In this document: positions 27,265 to 36,684 of the stretch, in pieces
Layout: every line of letters begins with the position of its first letter
Position numbering within the stretch: position 1 is the first letter of the stretch
From: Ruminococcus sp.
GTDB taxonomy: Bacteria; Bacillota; Clostridia; Oscillospirales; Ruminococcaceae
DNA length: 64,000 nucleotides
Reading direction: 5' to 3'
Assembly (NCBI GenBank): GCA_015066665.1
Contig: SVNX01000005.1
Span: 1 to 64,000, forward strand
Made by a program: the position numbers and the translations under genes
Notes under the pieces: generated by a model
The model's input: only the letters and a program-made list of their open reading frames with translations
The model's database searches: none
Told to the model about the DNA's origin: nothing

Positions 27265-28656
27265 ATGGGCGAAAAGAAACCGCGTGAGGAACGCAGCAGC
27301 GGTGCCGATCTGCCAAGACCCCGCAGACAGAACAGCGATCTGCCAAGACCTGCCGTTCGCCCGACAGCCAAAACCAACCCGAAAAATGCGCCGAAACCGG
27401 CATCCGGGAAGAGCAACCCTTCCCGTCCGGCCAGGAATTCCCATCCCGCTGCACAGAAAGCATCTGCCCGCCGTCCCGGCTATGACAGCGACACCATGGA
27501 GCTGCGCATGCCGCCGGAGGCAATGGAGGATGACGACATCGACAGCGATGCGGAGTATGAATACCGCCGTGTGATGCAGCAAAAGCATAAGCCGGATAAA
27601 TCCGGCAAGCCCACGCATCGTGCACAGGAACCCAAAAAGAAAACTCCGAAATCTTCAAAGAAAAAACAAAAGAAATCCGGAAAGAAGCAGTCCTCACCGG
27701 TAATGAAGATCCTGAAGGGCATTGCCGTGTGCTTTGCCGCACTGTTCCTCATCTACTCCGCCGGTGCACTGCTGCTCATCAGTCGGCTCGAGCCTCTGGA
27801 AGAGGAGGGACGCACGGTGACAAGCGGCTCCCTCGATGCCTCCTATGTGACGAACATCCTGCTCATCGGCACCGATGCACGGGATGTGACCAAGGAAAAG
27901 GGCCGCTCCGATTCGATGATCCTGATGTCCATCAATTCACGGACACAGACGATCTACCTCAGCTCCTTCATGCGTGATGCCTATGTGGCCATTCCCGGAC
28001 ATAAGAGCAACAAGCTCAATGCTGCGTATTCCCTTGGCGGAGCGGATCTGCTCATGGATACGCTTGAGGCCAATTACGACATCAGCATTGATGACTGCCT
28101 GTGCGTCAGCTTCGGCGGCTTTGCCGGCGTGATCGATGCCTTCGGCGGTGTGGAGGTGACACTGTCCGATTCCGAAGCAAAGGCACTCAATACCATCCTC
28201 ATCAGCGAGGTCAATGCGCTGATGGGCGATGACCGCAATGCCGATCTCCTCGAAAGCGGCGGCACCTACGTCCTCAACGGCAAGCAGGCACTCTGCTACA
28301 GCCGTATCCGCTATGTCGGCAATGCCGATTTCGAACGTACCTCCCGTCAGCGTGAGGTCATGACCAAGCTCTTCGGACAGGTGAAGTCCAATGCTGTGGC
28401 TGCCGTGCCGGAGCTGATCTCCACCGCACTCCCGCAGATGGGCACCAATATGTCCACCGGAGAAATGTATCTGCTGTCCCTGCGTGTGCCGTTTGCCGCA
28501 GGATATGAGATAGAGCAGCTGCAGATTCCGGCAGAGGGTACCTGGAGCAGCGGTACGGAAGGCGGACAATCCGTGCTGCGTGTGGATTTTGCCGCCAATC
28601 GACGCCTCCTGCAGGAGACGGTCTATGCTGTCGAAAAGCAGCCTGAAACTGAATGA
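27265..28656 (+). CDS. LytR-CpsA-Psr (LCP) family cell-wall polymer ligase
   Basis: This encodes 463 residues behind AAAGGA. A long basic, disordered cytoplasmic part (1 to about 145, Lys/Pro-rich) precedes one membrane helix (about 148-172). The extracellular LCP domain (about 190-400) has NILLIGTDARD, the RSDSMILMSIN strand, the SFMRDAYV Arg/Asp pair and a FGGVEV segment. LCP enzymes transfer polymers such as teichoic acid or capsule from lipid carriers to peptidoglycan. In this genome it could act on the polysaccharide made by the locus at 44.7-58.5 kb. Confidence 0.94.
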   Translation: MGEKKPREERSSGADLPRPRRQNSDLPRPAVRPTAKTNPKNAPKPASGKSNPSRPARNSHPAAQKASARRPGYDSDTMELRMPPEAMEDDDIDSDAEYEYRRVMQQKHKPDKSGKPTHRAQEPKKKTPKSSKKKQKKSGKKQSSPVMKILKGIAVCFAALFLIYSAGALLLISRLEPLEEEGRTVTSGSLDASYVTNILLIGTDARDVTKEKGRSDSMILMSINSRTQTIYLSSFMRDAYVAIPGHKSNKLNAAYSLGGADLLMDTLEANYDISIDDCLCVSFGGFAGVIDAFGGVEVTLSDSEAKALNTILISEVNALMGDDRNADLLESGGTYVLNGKQALCYSRIRYVGNADFERTSRQREVMTKLFGQVKSNAVAAVPELISTALPQMGTNMSTGEMYLLSLRVPFAAGYEIEQLQIPAEGTWSSGTEGGQSVLRVDFAANRRLLQETVYAVEKQPETE

Positions 28657-28663
28657 TGCACCC

Positions 28664-28697
28664 GGGGAGCCGGCCGAGTCCGTGCTCCCCTTTGTTG
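28664..28697 (+). terminator. hairpin between the LCP and MoxR genes, possible weak terminator
   Basis: GGGGAGC / GCTCCCC with a 13-nt loop is followed by TTTGTTGT. The T-run is poor, so it may only lower downstream expression. Confidence 0.4.
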
Positions 28698-28723
28698 TAA
28701 AAAATCAATCTTGGAGGGAATTT

Positions 28724-29662
28724 ATGCAGAAAGATGTCAGAAGTATCCTTGACAGTGTCGGACGTGTGATCGTCGGCAAGGATGAAACCGTGCTTCAGTC
28801 CGTGATTGCCATGCTCTGCGGCGGTCATATTCTTCTTGAGGACGTGCCGGGTGTGGGCAAGACCCAGCTCGCAGCGGCTCTGTCCCGTTCCGTGGGCGGC
28901 GAGTTCCACCGTATTCAGCTGACCCCCGATATCATGCCGTCCGATATCACCGGCTATTCCGTTGTCAACCAGCAGGATGGCTCCCTTGAGTACCGTGAGG
29001 GTGCGGCCATCTGTAACTTCCTGCTTGCCGATGAGATCAACCGTGCTTCCCCCAAGGTGCAGTCGGCACTGCTTGAGATCATGGAGGAGCATCAGATCAG
29101 CCTCGACGGTCAGACCCATGTGCTGCCCGAGCCCTTTATGGTCATTGCCACGCAGAATCCTGTTGAGACCTATGGTACTTATCATCTGCCCGAAGCGCAG
29201 ATGGACAGATTCTTCATGAAGATCTCCATGGGTTATCCGACGTGGCAGGAGGAGCTGGCCATTCTTGACCGCAACGGCGAGGGCAATCCCATTGCCAATA
29301 TTACAGCGCCCGTGATCACAACCGCACAGATCTGCGAGCTGCAGAAACAGGTGAACAGCATTCAGGTCTCCGAGCCGATCCGGAAGTATATTGTGGACAT
29401 CATCCGTGCCACACGCAGCAGCGATCTTGCTGCACTCGGCGTCAGCCCCAGAGGCAGCATTGCCTGCTTCAAGGCCGTCCGTGCCGCTGCCTTTGTCCAT
29501 GGCAGAACCTTCGCCACGCCCGATGATGTCAAGAGCCTTGCTGTGCCTGTGCTTGCACACCGCATCCTGCTCTCACCCAAGGGCCGCAACAGCCTTGGCA
29601 GTCCCGAGGCCCTCGTGCAGCAGATCCTCGATACCATCCCTGTGCCCGCTGAGGCACGCTGA
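28724..29662 (+). CDS. MoxR-type AAA+ ATPase
   Basis: This encodes 312 residues. The start is the ATG behind GGAGGG, not upstream codons within the LCP end. Walker A is GVGKT, Walker B LLADEINRA, with sensor-1 ATQNP and the MoxR-specific PEAQMDRF. The C-terminal lid contains GVSPRGSIACFKAVRAAAF. MoxR ATPases act as chaperones for the maturation of partner complexes, here with the adjacent DUF58 and transglutaminase proteins, a standard gene trio. Confidence 0.95.
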   Translation: MQKDVRSILDSVGRVIVGKDETVLQSVIAMLCGGHILLEDVPGVGKTQLAAALSRSVGGEFHRIQLTPDIMPSDITGYSVVNQQDGSLEYREGAAICNFLLADEINRASPKVQSALLEIMEEHQISLDGQTHVLPEPFMVIATQNPVETYGTYHLPEAQMDRFFMKISMGYPTWQEELAILDRNGEGNPIANITAPVITTAQICELQKQVNSIQVSEPIRKYIVDIIRATRSSDLAALGVSPRGSIACFKAVRAAAFVHGRTFATPDDVKSLAVPVLAHRILLSPKGRNSLGSPEALVQQILDTIPVPAEAR

Positions 29663-29664
29663 CC

Positions 29665-30870
29665 ATGAAGAGGTGTCAATGGAAGGCTGCCGATTTTCTG
29701 AACTTCCGCTTTCTGAGCCTGCTCTTTGAGCTGGTTCTGATGGCAGCCATGGCTTATGTTTTTACCTTTTATCTCGATGGCGACATCGGTGTTGTCATCA
29801 TTGCCTTTCTGATTCTGGCACCGGTTCTTTCCGTGCAGGCATTGCTGCTGACACGGAAAATCCGTGTGGCCGTGCAGGCACCGACCTATGTCCCAAAGGG
29901 CAAGCACTTCGCTGTGCGTCTGCAGCTCACATCGGAAGGAAAGCTCCCCGTGCCCTTTGTCCGCTGCGGTGTGGAGGGGACAGCCAATCTGACAGCCGAT
30001 GATCCTCGTCCTGTGCAAAGTGCCATGCTTGCATCCCAGCCCATCGAAGTGGAATTCGGCATGACCGCTGCCTATGCCGGCCGCGGCAGAATCCGTGTGC
30101 CGGAGCTGTGTATTTCCGATTATCTCGGTATGCTTACCTGTTACAGTGAGGGTACCCCCGAGGACATTGCCATCGGCGTGATTCCCGATATTCCGTCCCT
30201 CACCGGTGCCGCGGTGCTGCTTCATACTGTCAGCGATGCCGTGCTCACGCAGGATGAGGAAGAGGAGGAATCCTCTGCCGCCTATTCCAGCGTCTCCATG
30301 CCCGGCTATATTCACCGGAATTATGTGCCCGGTGACAATCTCCGCCGCATCAACTGGAAGCTCTCGGCCAAGCGTCATCAGCTCATGGTGCGTATGGATG
30401 AGGCGGCTTCCACCGTCCGTCCGTCCATTCTGCTCGACCTGCAGTCCGAGGATACACCCGAGGCACTGAAAAAGCGTGAGCTTCTCATGGAGGGCGCACT
30501 TGGTCTGCTGATGCTTCTGGTGCGTCAGGGCGTGCCCTGCTCGCTGCGGTTTGCCGATGGAGGAACAATGAAACACCTGTTCCCCGAGAGTGAGGATGCT
30601 GTGCGTCAGGCCGCTCTGGAGCTGGCCGCAGCCGATTTTGTCAGCGGCAGTCAGAGAATTGATACGGCCGCCGTGCAGGAGAAGGCGGGCGCCTTCGTGC
30701 TCTACACAGCCAGACCCGATGCGGCACTGGTCGAGGCCATCCACGGTCTGCAGGATAAGGGCGATCTGTATATGGTCGTACCCGAGGGTACCGTCGGCGT
30801 GCTCGTTCAGGAAGCCCAGGGCATATGGACGCTGTCAGAGGATTTCACCATGACAGCGGTGCAGAAGTGA
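29665..30870 (+). CDS. DUF58 domain membrane protein
   Basis: This encodes 401 residues and starts two bases after moxR, so it is probably coupled. Two close membrane helices (about 14-32 and 38-58) are followed by an all-beta region. The DUF58 signature YVPGDNLRRINWKLSAK leads into a von Willebrand A-like domain with DLQSEDT. DUF58 proteins are MoxR partners with unknown biochemistry, often tied to envelope stress or extracellular protease systems. Confidence 0.93.
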   Translation: MKRCQWKAADFLNFRFLSLLFELVLMAAMAYVFTFYLDGDIGVVIIAFLILAPVLSVQALLLTRKIRVAVQAPTYVPKGKHFAVRLQLTSEGKLPVPFVRCGVEGTANLTADDPRPVQSAMLASQPIEVEFGMTAAYAGRGRIRVPELCISDYLGMLTCYSEGTPEDIAIGVIPDIPSLTGAAVLLHTVSDAVLTQDEEEEESSAAYSSVSMPGYIHRNYVPGDNLRRINWKLSAKRHQLMVRMDEAASTVRPSILLDLQSEDTPEALKKRELLMEGALGLLMLLVRQGVPCSLRFADGGTMKHLFPESEDAVRQAALELAAADFVSGSQRIDTAAVQEKAGAFVLYTARPDAALVEAIHGLQDKGDLYMVVPEGTVGVLVQEAQGIWTLSEDFTMTAVQK

Positions 30871-30880
30871 GGTGGCCGCT

Positions 30881-33166
30881 ATGTGGAACGCAGTACAAAA
30901 AATCGTACGGCATCCCATCGTGCAGTTTCTGAAGAAGCTTTGCGGGGATCCGGTACAGCTTTACATCCTTCTGCTGATGACCACCATCATGCAGTATTAT
31001 CACAGTGCATTTACATGGCTTTATACCCTCGCTGCCGTTTTTCTCAGCTGGGGCATGATGCGCTTTTATGATTTCGTTGCCAAACATAAATACCTCGGGC
31101 CGCTTTGCTATATGGTTTATTTTGCAGTCGGCATGTTTATGGTTTCCGTGCTGACGGAGATCGGCCGGACGTATTATCCCATCGGCTTTCTGGTGTGGTT
31201 TCTGACGCCCCAGAGCGTTGTGGATTTCTCCATCTGGTATACGCTTGCCATCTATCTGCTGATGCTTGGGTTTCTGAGCAGCGCCGTATATTATTTTTCC
31301 AAGACCCGCTACCGCATGGTCATGCAGTTTTTGCTGATGCTGATTCCTTTGAGCTTGTATGCAAAGGAGGGCGTACAGGCACCGGCACTGCTGGTCATCC
31401 TGACGCTGACTTCCTATTTCCTGCTGATGGTCTGGTGCCGTCAGCTGCGGGAAAGTTCAGACGTACGCCGTATTTCCAATGTGCAGACCGGTACTTCCGT
31501 GACTGTGTATGTGCTTGTCTTCAGCATACTTGCTGCCGTCATCCCAAAGCCCGCCGTGCGTGCGGACCGAGAGTTCATTGAGAACTCCATGGCGATGAGC
31601 AGCTGGTCGGATGTCCTGATGGCTGCCATCAGCATGTTTACGGATACCGCAAGCTCCGGCGGTGTGAATACCATCGGCGAGGGCCGGACGGTGTACTACA
31701 CCAAGTGCATGGAACCGCTCCGCCTGCGTACCCAGACATTTTCCTACTATACAATGGAGGATACCTGGCAGGTCAATGAGACCTATGACTATCCGGACAG
31801 ACCCTATGAGGAATTGTTCGTCTATGCCCCCGATGAGCTGCTTGGTGCAATTCAGAAAGCGGCTGTGCTGGATGCGGATTTTGCTGCCGCCTATGGCCTT
31901 GATGCCGTGCAGGATGTGAGCATTCCCGATCTGAAAGAGCGTGAGCTCATCCTGATCACCAATCTGCTCAGCAGCAAGCTCATGTCACTGCCGACCCGTA
32001 CAGCGGGAATTGGTACCTATGAATCGAACACGCTCGTTTCAGCGCAGGGCACCATCACTCCCGAGGGCTTTTCTTATGAGCGCGGGCTGGTGTTCCCTGT
32101 GACTTACTACACCGATGTCTATGCCAATGAACCGGCCGTGCGTGAGCTTCTCAGCTGCATGCGGGGCGAGACCTATGCAGCAATGCTTTCGGATGCCGTC
32201 ACCCTCCTTGCATGGGACGATCCCGAAGCATCCGCCCTGCTCGAAGACTGTCTTGCCGAGTATGAACAGGCACTGCGATTCCATGAGGATGTGATAGCGG
32301 ATGATTATCAGTCCGATGCGGTGGCCGCACTTGCCGAAGAAATCACAGCCGGACTGACATCCGATTTTGAGAAGGCCAAGGCCATTGAGCAGTATTTCCT
32401 TGCGAATGATTTTGTCTATGACGATCGCTATGAAAAGCCGTCCGGTGCCAATGTCGATCACTTCCTTCTGGAAAGCCATACGGGTGTTTGCTATGAGTAT
32501 GCCACTGCCATGGTGCTGCTCTGCCGTGCAGCCGGACTGCCCGCACGTTATGCACAGGGCTACAGTATGAGCGATCCTTATCATGAGACTTTTGAAACTG
32601 ATGAGCCGCCCTATCAGATTGAGACGGATTTTGTGATCAAGGTGCGGCATGCCCACGCCTTCCCCGAGGTCTACATCGCCGGTTATGGCTGGCTGAGCTT
32701 TGAACCGACCGTGCCGAGTGAGGAGACGCAGAATACCGCCGCTGAGAACTATTACGTTATGCTCTGGGGCTTTGTGATACTGGGACTGGCACTCATTGCA
32801 CTGGCCATTTATCTGCTGCTGCCCACCATCCGTGAGAAGCGATTCCGCAGCCGCCTTGCAGCAATGCCGCCGCGTGAGGCCGCTTCTGCGGCATTCATCC
32901 GGATGCGTGATGCACTGCATCTGGCGGACAGCACAACGGTCATGGCACTGGCGGAACATGCTGCCCCCTTCAGCCGTGATGCGGATTTCTATATGCAGCT
33001 CGATGCATTGCTCTATGACGAGGCTGAATGCATTGTCAAAACCGGTGCGATCGCCGCAGCCTATGTCCGCTGGCAGGAAGAACGTGCGGCTTTTGAGAAG
33101 GCCGAAAAGAAACGCCTTCGTGAAGAGAAAATACAGAAAAGAAAGAACAGGAGGAATCAGTCATGA
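30881..33166 (+). CDS. transglutaminase-like membrane protein
   Basis: This encodes 761 residues. The ATG at 30881, five bases after GAGGTGG, is preferred over the in-frame GTG at 30872. About seven N-terminal membrane helices (residues 20-220) precede an extracellular part with the transglutaminase-like core: Cys in HTGVCYEYATAMVLLCR, His in HAHAFPEVY, and GYGWLSFEPT, where the third catalytic position is Glu rather than the commoner Asp. One more helix (about 630) leads to a cytoplasmic tail. The MoxR-DUF58-transglutaminase order is conserved widely. The role, crosslinking or proteolysis at the envelope, is not established. Confidence 0.93.
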   Translation: MWNAVQKIVRHPIVQFLKKLCGDPVQLYILLLMTTIMQYYHSAFTWLYTLAAVFLSWGMMRFYDFVAKHKYLGPLCYMVYFAVGMFMVSVLTEIGRTYYPIGFLVWFLTPQSVVDFSIWYTLAIYLLMLGFLSSAVYYFSKTRYRMVMQFLLMLIPLSLYAKEGVQAPALLVILTLTSYFLLMVWCRQLRESSDVRRISNVQTGTSVTVYVLVFSILAAVIPKPAVRADREFIENSMAMSSWSDVLMAAISMFTDTASSGGVNTIGEGRTVYYTKCMEPLRLRTQTFSYYTMEDTWQVNETYDYPDRPYEELFVYAPDELLGAIQKAAVLDADFAAAYGLDAVQDVSIPDLKERELILITNLLSSKLMSLPTRTAGIGTYESNTLVSAQGTITPEGFSYERGLVFPVTYYTDVYANEPAVRELLSCMRGETYAAMLSDAVTLLAWDDPEASALLEDCLAEYEQALRFHEDVIADDYQSDAVAALAEEITAGLTSDFEKAKAIEQYFLANDFVYDDRYEKPSGANVDHFLLESHTGVCYEYATAMVLLCRAAGLPARYAQGYSMSDPYHETFETDEPPYQIETDFVIKVRHAHAFPEVYIAGYGWLSFEPTVPSEETQNTAAENYYVMLWGFVILGLALIALAIYLLLPTIREKRFRSRLAAMPPREAASAAFIRMRDALHLADSTTVMALAEHAAPFSRDADFYMQLDALLYDEAECIVKTGAIAAAYVRWQEERAAFEKAEKKRLREEKIQKRKNRRNQS

Positions 33167-34131
33167 ACTGGTTTGAAGTCAAAATTACAACGGAAACGCC
33201 CGCTGTCGATGTGCTCTGCGCAATGCTGACCGACCTTGGCGTGAAGGGCTTTGCAATTGAGGATAAGGAGTCCTTCCAGGAATTTCTGGACGACAAGGAC
33301 GGCAAGTGGGATTACATCGATGACGATCTCATGGGTCTGGCTGAATGTGATACGACCGTGACCTTTTACCTCCCCGATGATGCACAGGGTGCCGAGCAGT
33401 TTGCCGGTGTCAAGTCCCTGCTTGCGCAGCTGAAGGCGTCCGAAAATGCAGCCTTCTTCGGCAGTCTGCAGCTTACCTGCGGCAATGTCGCTGAGGATGA
33501 CTGGGCCAACAACTGGAAGCAGTATTTCAAGCCCCTTCCCATCGGCGAAAAACTCCTCATTAAGCCCTCTTGGGAGGCACTCCCCGAAGGCAATGACCGC
33601 CTTGTGCTCGAGATCGACCCCGCTTCCAGCTTCGGTACAGGACAGCATCACACCACGCGTCTCTGTCTTGAGCTGACGGAAAAGATTCTGCAGCCCCATG
33701 ACCGTGTGCTCGACCTCGGCTGCGGCAGCGGCATCCTCTCCATCGGCGCACTGCTGCTCGGTGCGGAAAATGCCGTTGCGGTGGATATTGTCGAGAATTC
33801 CGTCCGTACCGCTGTGGAGAATGCCGGCAAGAACGGCATCGGCGAAGACCGCTACACCGCCTACTGCGGCGATATCTGCTCCGATGCTGCTCTCTGCGAA
33901 AAGATCGGCAGCGGCTATGATGTGATCTGTGCGAATATCGTTGCCGATGTCCTGATCGCCATGTCGGACTATTTCGGCAGATTTCTCAAGGAAAAGGGCT
34001 ATCTGATCGTTTCCGGCATCATCATCGAACGTGCCGGCGAGGTGCTCGATGTCCTCGAACAGGCAGGCTTCACAAAGCTCGCTGTCAGCGAAAAGGAAGG
34101 CTGGGCAGCAGCGCTGCTGCAGGCGAAGTAA
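33163..34131 (+). CDS. prmA: ribosomal protein L11 methyltransferase
   Basis: This encodes 322 residues. Its ATG overlaps the previous stop (ATGA) and has AGGAGG upstream. An N-terminal substrate-recognition domain (1 to about 110, ending near DDWANNWKQYFKP) precedes a SAM methyltransferase with FGTGQHHTT and motif I LDLGCGSGILSIGA. It trimethylates L11, the product of rplK found at 39882. A strong terminator closes the run that began at rlmB. Confidence 0.96.
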   Translation: MNWFEVKITTETPAVDVLCAMLTDLGVKGFAIEDKESFQEFLDDKDGKWDYIDDDLMGLAECDTTVTFYLPDDAQGAEQFAGVKSLLAQLKASENAAFFGSLQLTCGNVAEDDWANNWKQYFKPLPIGEKLLIKPSWEALPEGNDRLVLEIDPASSFGTGQHHTTRLCLELTEKILQPHDRVLDLGCGSGILSIGALLLGAENAVAVDIVENSVRTAVENAGKNGIGEDRYTAYCGDICSDAALCEKIGSGYDVICANIVADVLIAMSDYFGRFLKEKGYLIVSGIIIERAGEVLDVLEQAGFTKLAVSEKEGWAAALLQAK

Positions 34132-34151
34132 ATTGTTCCATATTATGTCAA

Positions 34152-34181
34152 AGAAGCAGGGGAGAACCCTGCTTCTTTTTT
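34152..34181 (+). terminator. Rho-independent terminator after prmA
   Basis: AGAAGCAGGG / CCCTGCTTCT, a perfect 10-bp stem, with a T-run continuing to 34181. Confidence 0.93.
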
Positions 34182-34252
34182 GTTTTATTGTGCAGTGTGC
34201 ACAAATCCAAATTCACAAAAATATAGAATATATAGAAATTGTGGGGATTTCA

Positions 34253-34281
34253 TTGCAAAATCGTTGCCGGAATGTTATAAT
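34253..34281 (+). promoter_or_regulatory. promoter of the EF-G-like gene
   Basis: TTGCAA (34253-34258) and TATAAT (34276-34281) are 17 bp apart. The leader is about 80 nt and contains a small hairpin around 34294-34312. Confidence 0.8.
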
Positions 34282-34368
34282 ATGTAATGTACTCTTGTAT
34301 GATGTACGAGATTGTATATACTGTAATACACAGAATAAATTCAAAAACAGATAAAGGAGCGATTTTCC

Positions 34369-36435
34369 ATGGCCAACATCAAAAACATTGCACTCGCCGG
34401 ACACCATAGTTCCGGTAAAACCTCTCTTGCTGAAGCTCTGCTCTACTGCGCAGGCGCATCCGATCGTCTGGGTAAGATCGCAGACGGCACCACAGTATGT
34501 GACTACGATCCTGAGGAAATCAAGCGTAAGGGTTCTATTTCCACGGCACTTGCTTCCTTTACATATGAAAACAACAAGATCAACCTGCTTGATACCCCCG
34601 GTATCCTCGATTATGCAGGTGAAATGCAGTCCGGTATCGTGGCTGCGGACACTGTCCTGATTACCGTATCGGCTAAGTCCGGTGTGCATGTCGGCACAAA
34701 GAAGGCCTATGCAGCTGCACAGGCAATGGGCAAATCCACAATGTTTGCCATCACAAAGATCGACGATAAGGACGCCAACTTCTTCAATGTCCTCACAGAG
34801 CTGAAAACCGTGTTCGGCCCGACCGTGTGCCCCGTTGTGGTTCCGGTTCTGCAGAACGGCGAGATCGTTTCCTATGTGAACCTCATTGAGATGAAGGCTT
34901 ATAAATATGACGCCAAGGGCAAGGCTGTTGAAGTGGGTCTGCCCGAGGGCGAGATCACAGAGAAGGAATATCGTCTGGAAGGCCTTGTGGCTGCGATTTC
35001 CGAGGCTGTGGCTGAAACCGATGAAGCCCTGATGGAGAAGTTCTTCGAGGGCGAATCCTTCACACAGAAGGAACTCATCGATGGTATCCATAATGGTATG
35101 AACAATGGTATGATCACTCCGGTTGTGTGCACATCCGCACAGACTCTGGCCGGCATTGACATGCTGCTCAAGGAATTTGGTCTGCTCGTGCCCGCTGCGG
35201 ATGAAGTACCCGCTGCAACGGCTGTGGCAGGGGATGACATGGTTGAACTCGCATGCGATGACGCTGCACCTCTTGCAGCACTCGTATGCAAGACCGTGGC
35301 TGACCCGTTCGTAGGCAAGATGTCCTATCTCAAGGTGCTCTCCGGTACCATCTCTTCCGATATGACCGTTGTGAATTCCACAACCGGTGCGGAAGAAAAG
35401 ATCGGCAAGCTCTACACACTCCTCGGCAAGAAGCAGACAGAAGTGAAGTCCGCTTCCGCCGGTGACATTGTTGCTGCTGTGAAGATCTCCGCCAATACAG
35501 GTGATACTCTCTGCGCTGCTGCAAGAGTGGCTGCTGTTGAAATGCCCGCCTTCCCGCTGGCATGCTACTCCATGGCAGTCCGTGCCAAGGCACAGGGCGA
35601 TGAGGCAAAGATCTCTGCCGGTATGCAGCGTCTGGTTGAAGAGGATCCGACCCTGACCTATGTACAGGATCCGCTCACCAAGGAAATGATCCTCTCCGGT
35701 CTCGGCGAACAGCATCTGGAAATCGCCGTTGCCAAGCTCAAGGCAAAGTTCGGTGCCGAAGTGAAGCTCTCTGAACCGCAGGTGGCTTATCGTGAGACCA
35801 TCCGCAAGAAGGTTGAGGCCGAGGGTAAGCATAAGAAGCAGTCCGGCGGTCACGGTCAGTATGGCCATGTTAAGATCGCATTTGAACCCTGCGTAAGCGA
35901 TTCCCTCGTATTTGAAGAAAAGGTATTCGGCGGTGCCGTTCCGAAGAACTACTTCCCCGCAGTAGAAAAGGGTCTCCAGGATGCCGTGAAGAAGGGCGTA
36001 CTGGCCGGCTGTCCCGTAGTGGGTCTGAAGGCCATCCTGCTTGATGGTTCCTACCATCCGGTTGACTCCTCTGAAATGGCATTCAAGATGGCCGCTTCCA
36101 TCGCTTATAAGGAAGGCATGCGTCAGGCCGATCCCGTAATGCTCGAGCCGATCAACACCCTGACTGTTACCGCACCCGATGAGAATACCGGTGATATCAT
36201 GGGCGAGCTGAATAAGCGCCGCGGCAGAGTGCTCGGTATGGAGCCGGCCGGCAAGGGCGAAACTACTATCACTGCGGAAGTTCCCGCAAGAGAAATGCAT
36301 GACTTTGCAATGTACCTGCGTCAGGTAACACGCGGCATGGGCAGCTTCACAATGGAATTCCTGCGTTATGAGCAGCTGCCTGCCAACCTCCTCTCCGAGG
36401 TCATTGCCTCCATCGCAGTCAACGCAGAAGCATAA
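34369..36435 (+). CDS. EF-G-like translational GTPase (non-canonical FusA paralogue)
   Basis: This encodes 688 residues behind AAAGGAG. G1 is GHHSSGKTSLAE and G3 DTPG. The G4 motif reads TKID instead of the NKxD of canonical EF-G, and the switch I region (KRKGSISTA) is short. Domain IV has AYRETIRKK and QSGGHGQYGHVK, and domain V is complete. This matches the EF-G-like group that coexists with true EF-G in many Firmicutes; its job is not established. It has its own promoter and terminator, with no ribosomal genes beside it on the same strand. Confidence 0.92.
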   Translation: MANIKNIALAGHHSSGKTSLAEALLYCAGASDRLGKIADGTTVCDYDPEEIKRKGSISTALASFTYENNKINLLDTPGILDYAGEMQSGIVAADTVLITVSAKSGVHVGTKKAYAAAQAMGKSTMFAITKIDDKDANFFNVLTELKTVFGPTVCPVVVPVLQNGEIVSYVNLIEMKAYKYDAKGKAVEVGLPEGEITEKEYRLEGLVAAISEAVAETDEALMEKFFEGESFTQKELIDGIHNGMNNGMITPVVCTSAQTLAGIDMLLKEFGLLVPAADEVPAATAVAGDDMVELACDDAAPLAALVCKTVADPFVGKMSYLKVLSGTISSDMTVVNSTTGAEEKIGKLYTLLGKKQTEVKSASAGDIVAAVKISANTGDTLCAAARVAAVEMPAFPLACYSMAVRAKAQGDEAKISAGMQRLVEEDPTLTYVQDPLTKEMILSGLGEQHLEIAVAKLKAKFGAEVKLSEPQVAYRETIRKKVEAEGKHKKQSGGHGQYGHVKIAFEPCVSDSLVFEEKVFGGAVPKNYFPAVEKGLQDAVKKGVLAGCPVVGLKAILLDGSYHPVDSSEMAFKMAASIAYKEGMRQADPVMLEPINTLTVTAPDENTGDIMGELNKRRGRVLGMEPAGKGETTITAEVPAREMHDFAMYLRQVTRGMGSFTMEFLRYEQLPANLLSEVIASIAVNAEA

Positions 36436-36496
36436 TATTCGACCTCCTTTGGATTTTCCTGTCATGGAATGTCTGAATAAAAAACACCTTAATGCA

Positions 36497-36522
36497 AAAA
36501 CAGTCCGGTTACGGACTGTTTT
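36497..36522 (+). terminator. Rho-independent terminator after the EF-G-like gene
   Basis: AAACAGTCCG / CGGACTGTTT, a perfect 10-bp stem with a GTTA loop and trailing TT. Confidence 0.9.
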
Positions 36523-36574
36523 TGTTTTGCTAAATCTTCGTGCACCGACATTCAAATTAAGTTAATAATTCTAT

Positions 36575-36588
36575 GTTTTAGCTAAAAC
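36575..36588 (+). promoter_or_regulatory. perfect 14-bp palindrome upstream of the mannanase, possible operator
   Basis: GTTTTAGCTAAAAC is a perfect palindrome about 50 bp upstream of the -10 element. It is AT-rich and not a terminator, since no T-run follows. The size suits a dimeric regulator such as a LacI- or GntR-type protein, but no regulator gene is adjacent. Confidence 0.45.
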
Positions 36589-36637
36589 GAGAATGCTAAT
36601 TTTGTGCAAATTCGATGTAGAAAAGCGTGAGAAAATA

Positions 36638-36646
36638 TGCTATAAT
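36638..36646 (+). promoter_or_regulatory. extended -10 promoter of the dockerin GH26 gene
   Basis: TGCTATAAT at 36638-36646. No good -35 box stands 17 bp upstream, which fits an activator-dependent promoter. Confidence 0.6.
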
Positions 36647-36684
36647 GAATATATCGAAATGTGTTTCAGAAAGGAAGGGTATTT

